A stretch of DNA of 64,000 nucleotides from contig NZ_BJNO01000015.1 of NCBI RefSeq assembly GCF_006539725.1, positions 1-64,000 on the forward strand, written 5' to 3'. Every line of letters starts with the position of its first letter. Positions within the stretch are counted from its first letter, which is position 1. Shown piece by piece: positions 59,801 to 64,000 of the stretch. The notes below the pieces were generated by a model. The model was not told the origin of the DNA and searched no databases. It was given only the letters and a program-made list of their open reading frames with translations. Both the position numbers and the translations under genes were made by a program. Source of the DNA: Klebsiella terrigena (lineage in GTDB: Bacteria; Pseudomonadota; Gammaproteobacteria; Enterobacterales; Enterobacteriaceae).

Positions 59801-61343
59801 TGGTCACCTGCGCGAACTGCTGGCGGAAGTAATCGTAAATAATACGCGGCTGGCTGGAGAGCACGGCAAACGGCGTGTCATCGCCCATGGAGCCGACGGC
59901 TTCCTGGCCGTTCTCGCCCAGCACGCGCAGCACGGAATCCAGCTCTTCAGCGCTGTAGTTAAACTGTTTCTGATAGCTGGCGAGCGTATCGTCATCCAGC
60001 TGGCGGCTGCCAACGTCTTCGTCAGGCAGGTCTTCGAACGGCACCAGGCGACGAACGTTTTTCTCCATCCACTCTTTGTAAGGGTGGCGGCTTTTCAGGT
60101 CGTCGTCAGTCTCTGCTGAGTGCAGAATGCGGCCACCGCGGGTATCGATAACCATCAGCTCGCCTGGACCGACGCGGCCTTTTTCAACCACTTCGTCAGG
60201 CTGATAATCCCAGATGCCGACTTCGGAGGCGCAGGTGATCAGCTTGTCTTTGGTGATGACGTAGCGTGCCGGACGCAGACCGTTACGGTCGAGGTTACAG
60301 GCAGCGTAGCGCCCATCGGACATGACGATGCCCGCCGGGCCGTCCCACGGCTCCATATGCATGGAGTTAAAGTCGAAGAATGCGCGCAGCTCCGGATCCA
60401 TATCCGGGTTGTTCTGCCAGGCCGGCGGAACGAGCAGGCGCATGGCGCGAACGATATCCATCCCGCCTGCCAGCAGCAGTTCCAGCATGTTATCCATAGA
60501 GCTGGAGTCCGAGCCCGTTTCGTTGACGAACGGTGCGGCATCGTGCAGATCGGGGATCAGCGGGGTCTGGAACTTATAGGTACGCGCGCGCGCCCACTGG
60601 CGGTTGCCGGTGATGGTGTTGATTTCACCGTTGTGCGCCAGGTAGCGGAACGGCTGTGCCAGCGGCCAGCGCGGCACGGTGTTGGTGGAGAAGCGCTGGT
60701 GGAACAGGCAGATTGCCGACTCCAGACGCAGGTCCGCAAGGTCCAGGTAGAAGCGCGGCAAATCCGCCGGCATACACAGACCTTTATAGATATTCACCAG
60801 GTTCGACAGGCTGCAAACGTAAAAATCTTTATCATCCTGCAGGCGCTTTTCAAGGCGACGACGCGCGATGAACAGGCGACGCTCCATATCACGCGGGCGC
60901 CAGCCTGCCGGTGCGTTAACAAAAATTTGTTCAATACGGGGCAGCGAGGAGAGGGCGATTTCACCGAGAACCCCTTCGTTAGTTGGCACTTCGCGCCAGC
61001 CGACGATAGACAGGGTTTCACGTTGCAGTTCTTCTTCAACGATGCGGCGTGAGGCAGCAGCCAGTTCAGGATCTTTATTAAGGAACAGCATCCCAACGGC
61101 GTAATTTTTGGCTAAACGCCAGCCGCGTTCTTCCGCAACGATACGGAAGAAACGATCGGGTTTTTGCAGCAGCAAGCCACAACCGTCGCCGGTTTTACCA
61201 TCGGCAAGGATCGCGCCGCGGTGCTGCATTCGGGCCAGTGCGTGTATAGCGGTACGCACTACCTTGTGGCTAGGTTCGCCTTCTATGTGGGCGATCAGGC
61301 CGAAACCACAGTTATCCCTCTCAAGGGATTTATCGTACAACAT
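56883..61343 (-). CDS. gltB: Glutamate synthase (NADPH) large subunit
   Basis: A 1486-residue enzyme that transfers the amide nitrogen of glutamine to 2-oxoglutarate, the second half of the GS-GOGAT route of ammonium assimilation. A short propeptide [11 protein letters not shown] precedes Cys12, the class-II glutaminase nucleophile. The glutaminase domain covers about residues 12-430, followed by a central domain. The FMN-binding synthase barrel is at about 780-1200, with [3Fe-4S] ligands in [12 protein letters not shown] near residue 1105. A C-terminal beta-helix follows. All catalytic parts are intact, and the length equals E. coli GltB. Confidence 0.98.
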   Translation of the reverse strand: MLYDKSLERDNCGFGLIAHIEGEPSHKVVRTAIHALARMQHRGAILADGKTGDGCGLLLQKPDRFFRIVAEERGWRLAKNYAVGMLFLNKDPELAAASRRIVEEELQRETLSIVGWREVPTNEGVLGEIALSSLPRIEQIFVNAPAGWRPRDMERRLFIARRRLEKRLQDDKDFYVCSLSNLVNIYKGLCMPADLPRFYLDLADLRLESAICLFHQRFSTNTVPRWPLAQPFRYLAHNGEINTITGNRQWARARTYKFQTPLIPDLHDAAPFVNETGSDSSSMDNMLELLLAGGMDIVRAMRLLVPPAWQNNPDMDPELRAFFDFNSMHMEPWDGPAGIVMSDGRYAACNLDRNGLRPARYVITKDKLITCASEVGIWDYQPDEVVEKGRVGPGELMVIDTRGGRILHSAETDDDLKSRHPYKEWMEKNVRRLVPFEDLPDEDVGSRQLDDDTLASYQKQFNYSAEELDSVLRVLGENGQEAVGSMGDDTPFAVLSSQPRIIYDYFRQQFAQVTNPPIDPLREAHVMSLATSIGREMNVFCEAEGQAHRLSFKSPILLYSDFKQLTTMEEEHYRADTLDITFNAAETTLAETVKALCDKAERMVRNGTVLLVLSDRNIAKDRLPVPAPMAVGAIQTRLVDKSLRCDANIIVETASARDPHHFAVLLGFGATAIYPYLAYETLARLVDSKAIDRDYRTVMLNYRNGINKGLYKIMSKMGISTIASYRCSKLFEAVGLHREVSDLCFLGVVSRIGGAGFDDFQQDLLNLSKRAWLVRKPLDQGGLLKYVHGGEYHAYNPDVVRTLQQAVQSGEYRDYQQYSQLVNERPAATLRDLLALNPGDEAIDIAHVESAKELYKRFDTAAMSIGALSPEAHESLAEAMNSIGGFSNSGEGGEDPARYGTNKVSRIKQVASGRFGVTPAYLVNADVIQIKVAQGAKPGEGGQLPGDKVTPYIAKLRYSVPGVTLISPPPHHDIYSIEDLAQLIFDLKQVNPKAMISVKLVSEPGVGTIATGVAKAYADLITIAGYDGGTGASPLSSVKYAGCPWELGLVETQQALVANGLRHKIRLQVDGGLKTGLDIIKAAILGAESFGFGTGPMVALGCKYLRICHLNNCATGVATQDDKLRKNHYHGLPFKVTNYFEFIARETRELMAQLGVKRLVDLIGRTDLLKVLDGFTAKQQKLDLSKLLETAEPHAGKALYCTENNPPFDNGVLNAQLLQQAKPFVDGKQSKTFWFDIRNTDRSVGASLSGYIAQTHGDQGLAADPITAHFSGTAGQSFGVWNAGGVELHLTGDANDYVGKGMAGGLLAIRPPVGSAFRSHEASIIGNTCLYGATGGRLYAAGRAGERFAVRNSGAITVVEGIGDNGCEYMTGGIVCVIGKTGVNFGAGMTGGFAYVLDEAGDFRKRVNPELVEVLDVDSLAIHEEHLRGLITEHVQLTGSSRGEEILANWPAFSAKFALVKPKSSDVKALLGHRSRSAAELRVQAQ

Positions 61344-61520
61344 ATCAGTGAACCTCCCCAGGCTCTACGGGACACCCTCCGATACCGATTGCGCACGGGC
61401 ACAGAAAGAGCATGGCGACGGGGTTTGCACCTCGCATTCGCCCTCTTTAAATCCTTTTCGCATCGGTACGCAAGTTTGAGGACTTGCTGTAAGAGGGAAT
61501 CTCAATTACTGCATAAATAT

Positions 61521-61578
61521 GATGAGCAGAGAGCTCATCCAGAAAGCTTCCAGCGGATTCCCAACTTATCGGGAATCC
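61521..61578 (-). other. Two hairpins in the presumed gltB 5' leader
   Basis: GATGAGC (61521-61527) pairs with GCTCATC (61533-61539) around a five-base loop. GGATTCCC (61555-61562) pairs with GGGAATCC (61571-61578) around an eight-base loop. Both stems are perfect. They lie 178-235 nt upstream of the gltB start, within the transcript if the -10 near 61606 is used. Role unknown. Confidence 0.5.
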
Positions 61579-61702
61579 ACACTTACGTCAAATGGCAATC
61601 TTATTTATACAAAAATGTGCTATGTGGTGTTTAATGTTATGATTATTAAAGATATTAACGGGTTTTTAACGCTATTGAAACGTGCCGGAAAGCGTAATCT
61701 AG

Positions 61703-61718
61703 TGTGATCTGTCTCACT
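61703..61718. promoter_or_regulatory. CRP-binding site in the gltB-yhcC region
   Basis: TGTGA-TCTGTC-TCACT matches the CRP consensus TGTGA-N6-TCACA at nine of ten positions. It lies about 360 bp upstream of gltB and 300 bp upstream of yhcC. CRP influence on gltBD is known in E. coli. Confidence 0.75.
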
Positions 61719-62015
61719 ATATCGATAGCGTAACATTATCGATCTGTGCTGAAGTGTCTTTTTATTGCAGAATATTTAGCTGCTTATTATCTCTGAAGCC
61801 AGAAATAACACTGTTTTTAACCCTGGCGAAGATAATGGCAAACCAGAGGTTAAGTATAAGGAAAAGTCATCATAGAAATCGTGAATGAAATTGCAGTTAT
61901 ATTGAGTGGTTATGCAATGAGCTGAGCGGTCACTCTGACGATTGATCCAGGTCATCGCCGTAGGTGACTAAAAATGGCAGGCTTGGCCCCTTTCTTCAGG
62001 CCGGTCTATCAGATT

Positions 62016-62945
62016 ATGCAGTTACAAAAATTAGTCAATATGTTTGGTGGGGATCTTATGCGTCGCTATGGCGAAAAGGTTCATAAACTGACGCTGCATG
62101 GTGGATTTAGCTGCCCGAATCGTGATGGCACCCTTGGCCGGGGCGGCTGCACGTTCTGCAACGTAGCCTCTTTTGCTGACGAAGAGCAGCAGCACCGCTC
62201 GATTGCCGAGCAGCTGGCGCTTCAGGCGCAGCGGGTGAACCGTGCAAAACGCTATCTGGCCTATTTTCAGGCCTACACCAGCACCTTTGCTGAAGTGCAG
62301 GTGCTGCGCGCGATGTACCAGCAGGCGGTGAGCCAGGCCAATATTGTCGGGCTCTGCGTCGGCACCCGACCGGACTGTGTCCCCGAAGCGGTGCTGGACC
62401 TGCTAACGGAGTATCGGGAGCTGGGCTACGAAGTCTGGCTGGAGCTGGGGCTGCAAACGGCGCACGATAAAACGCTGCATCGCATTAACCGCGGCCATGA
62501 CTTTGCCTGCTATCAGCGCACGACCCGGCTGGCGAGAGCGCGCGGGCTGAAGGTGTGCGCGCATTTGATTGTCGGGCTGCCGGGCGAAGGGCCGGGCCAC
62601 TGCCTGCAAACGCTGGAGCAGGTCGTCGGGACCGGCGTGGATGGCATCAAGCTGCATCCGCTGCATATCGTCACCGGCAGCACGATGGCGAAAGCCTGGC
62701 AGGCCGGGCGCCTTAACGGCATTGAGCTGGATGACTATACCGTCACCGCCGGAGAGATGATTCGACATACGCCGCCGGAGGTGATTTATCACCGAATCTC
62801 GGCCAGCGCCCGCCGTCCCACCCTGCTGGCGCCGCTGTGGTGCGAAAATCGCTGGACCGGGATGGTTGAACTGGACCGCTATCTGAACCAGCACGGCGTG
62901 CAGGGTTCGGCCCTGGGACGCGCGTGGAGCCCGACCGCCGCATAG
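62016..62945 (+). CDS. yhcC: Radical SAM protein YhcC
   Basis: A 309-residue radical SAM protein of the TIGR01212 family, unknown function. The iron-sulfur cysteines are Cys33, Cys45 and Cys48 in a C-x11-C-x2-C arrangement, longer in the first gap than the classic C-x3-C-x2-C but usual for this family. The SAM-barrel segments VGLCVGTRPDCVP and VWLELGLQTAHDKTLHRINRGH are present. The frame is open 14 codons upstream; MQLQKLVNMFGGDL matches the E. coli start and length. It is divergent from gltB and precedes arcB by 151 bp. Confidence 0.94.
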   Translation: MQLQKLVNMFGGDLMRRYGEKVHKLTLHGGFSCPNRDGTLGRGGCTFCNVASFADEEQQHRSIAEQLALQAQRVNRAKRYLAYFQAYTSTFAEVQVLRAMYQQAVSQANIVGLCVGTRPDCVPEAVLDLLTEYRELGYEVWLELGLQTAHDKTLHRINRGHDFACYQRTTRLARARGLKVCAHLIVGLPGEGPGHCLQTLEQVVGTGVDGIKLHPLHIVTGSTMAKAWQAGRLNGIELDDYTVTAGEMIRHTPPEVIYHRISASARRPTLLAPLWCENRWTGMVELDRYLNQHGVQGSALGRAWSPTAA

Positions 62946-63096
62946 TCCGTGAATAACGCGGCGTTGCGGATAGTTCAGCAGCGGCCTGCGCTGCGGCGGT
63001 CTGAAGTATGAAGAGGATCGGCATTTTTCGCACAACTTACGGCGCCTCGCTCAGAATTGGGTATTATTGTGCACAGTTGTGGCGAAGGAATCCCTT

Positions 63097-64000
63097 ATGA
63101 AGCAAATCCGTATGCTGGCGCAGTACTATGTTGACCTGATGATGAAGCTGGGTCTGGTGCGTTTTTCAATGCTGTTAGCCCTGGCCCTGGTGGTGCTGGC
63201 GATTGTGGTGCAGATGGCCGTTACGATGGTGCTGCACGGCCAGGTCGAAAGCATCGATGTGATCCGCTCTATCTTCTTTGGCCTGCTGATTACCCCGTGG
63301 GCGGTCTACTTTCTGTCGGTGGTGGTTGAGCAGCTTGAGGAGTCGCGACAGCGCCTCTCGAGGCTGGTGGAGAAGCTGGAGGAGATGCGCGAGCGGGATC
63401 TGAAGCTCAACGTGCAGCTCAAAGACAACATCGCCCAGCTCAATCAGGAGATTGGCGAGCGCGAGAAGGCGGAAGCCGAACGCGAAACCACGCTGGAACA
63501 GCTGAAAATTGAGATGAAAGAGCGTGAAGAGGCGCAGATTCAGCTCGAACAGCAGTCCTCCTTCCTGCGTTCATTCCTCGACGCCTCGCCAGACCTTGTT
63601 TTCTATCGCAATGAAGATAAAGAGTTTTCCGGCTGCAACCGGGCGATGGAGCTGCTGACGGGTAAAAGCGAGAAGCAGCTTATCCACCTCAAGCCGCAGG
63701 ATGTCTATAACGAAGAAGCGGCGGAGAAGGTGCTGGAAACGGATGAGAAAGTCTTCCGGCATAACGTCTCTCTGACCTATGAACAGTGGCTGGATTACCC
63801 GGACGGGCGCAAAGCCTGCTTTGAAATCCGCAAGGTTCCTTACTACGATCGCGTCGGCAAACGCCGTGGCCTGATGGGCTTCGGCCGCGATATTACCGAA
63901 CGTAAGCGCTATCAGGACGCTCTGGAGCGCGCCAGCCGCGATAAGACGACCTTTATCTCAACTATCAGCCACGAGCTGCGTACGCCGCTTAACGGCATCG
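63097..64000 (+). CDS. arcB: Anaerobic sensor kinase ArcB (5' part, cut by window end)
   Basis: The first 301 codons of the tripartite hybrid kinase that senses quinone redox state and phosphorylates ArcA. Membrane helices are at about residues 23-47 and 57-77. A coiled-coil linker follows at about 78-150, then a PAS domain at about 153-270 (SFLRSFLDASPDLVFYRNED region). The window ends within the H-box ISHELRTPLNGI, so the phospho-accepting His292 is just included. The ATPase, receiver and phosphotransfer domains lie to the right. In E. coli the protein is 778 residues. The start ATG 63097 is preceded by AAGGAA. Confidence 0.97.
   Translation, partial: MKQIRMLAQYYVDLMMKLGLVRFSMLLALALVVLAIVVQMAVTMVLHGQVESIDVIRSIFFGLLITPWAVYFLSVVVEQLEESRQRLSRLVEKLEEMRERDLKLNVQLKDNIAQLNQEIGEREKAEAERETTLEQLKIEMKEREEAQIQLEQQSSFLRSFLDASPDLVFYRNEDKEFSGCNRAMELLTGKSEKQLIHLKPQDVYNEEAAEKVLETDEKVFRHNVSLTYEQWLDYPDGRKACFEIRKVPYYDRVGKRRGLMGFGRDITERKRYQDALERASRDKTTFISTISHELRTPLNGI

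Larger units (their letters stand above)
61344..62015. promoter_or_regulatory. Divergent gltBD / yhcC control region
   Basis: 672 bp without a credible gene, AT-rich to the right of 61500. Visible elements are a -10-like TATAAAT on the minus strand (61609-61603), two perfect hairpins in the presumed gltB leader (61521-61539 and 61555-61578), and a CRP site (61703-61718). TGCAT-AAAT-ATGAT (61510-61523) is a weak ARG-box match. In E. coli gltBD is controlled by Lrp, IHF, ArgR and CRP over a similarly long region. Confidence 0.7.

Noticed and set aside
58803-60119. A 438-codon open frame antisense to gltB
   Set aside because: It lies entirely within the conserved GltB coding sequence and shows no start signal or family resemblance.
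61519-61707. Short plus-strand open frame in the gltB-yhcC interval as a small protein gene
   Set aside because: There is no ribosome-binding site, it crosses the presumed gltB leader hairpins, and it has no similarity that I recognise.

Overview
The window is a stretch of chromosome from a member of the Enterobacteriaceae. Almost every protein can be read as a close counterpart of an Escherichia coli K-12 protein, and gene order follows the E. coli segment from rrnD to arcB. Several differences argue against E. coli itself and favour the Klebsiella/Enterobacter side of the family: yhdJ, yhdU and yhdWXYZ are missing, msrPQ lies between aroQ and acuI, yhcN is present in two copies, and a sugar-catabolism island separates mdh from degS. 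The genus is inferred from layout only.

Layout. 1-60: last bases of a 5S rRNA and the rrn terminator. 268-6056: yhdV, the acrEF efflux operon and its divergent TetR-type regulator acrS. 6166-12798 (minus strand): dusB-fis, yhdT-panF-prmA, and aroQ-accB-accC. 13032-15684: msrPQ methionine sulfoxide repair and acuI. 15904-28373 (plus strand): csrD, the cell-shape cluster mreBCD, maf, rng, the giant AsmA-like gene yhdP, and tldD. 28452-32629: aaeR and the aromatic-acid efflux operon aaeXAB. 32787-35930: yhcO, two yhcN-type secreted small proteins, argR and mdh. 36176-42574: the accessory island. 42622-47093: degS, degQ, zapG and zapE. 47383-49667: rplM-rpsI and sspAB. 49839-55382: the complete sialic-acid regulon nanR-nanATEKQ. 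55455-61343: gltBD. 62016-64000: yhcC and the 5' part of arcB.

Most of the window is conserved core genome. The sialic-acid locus is complete: NanT imports sialic acid, NanA cleaves it, NanK and NanE pass the ManNAc on, NanQ handles anomers, and a three-repeat NanR operator precedes nanA. The mdh promoter carries a near-consensus ArcA box, and the ArcB sensor is encoded at the far end of the same window.

The part least explained by known genes is 36176-42574. It encodes an AraC-type regulator, two divergent tandem proteins of the L-arabinose/L-fucose isomerase fold that both keep all four metal ligands, a sugar-porter MFS transporter, and a zinc polyol-type dehydrogenase. There is no kinase, aldolase or epimerase of a standard pentose pathway. 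It looks like a dedicated sugar or polyol utilisation module whose substrate cannot be read from the sequence.
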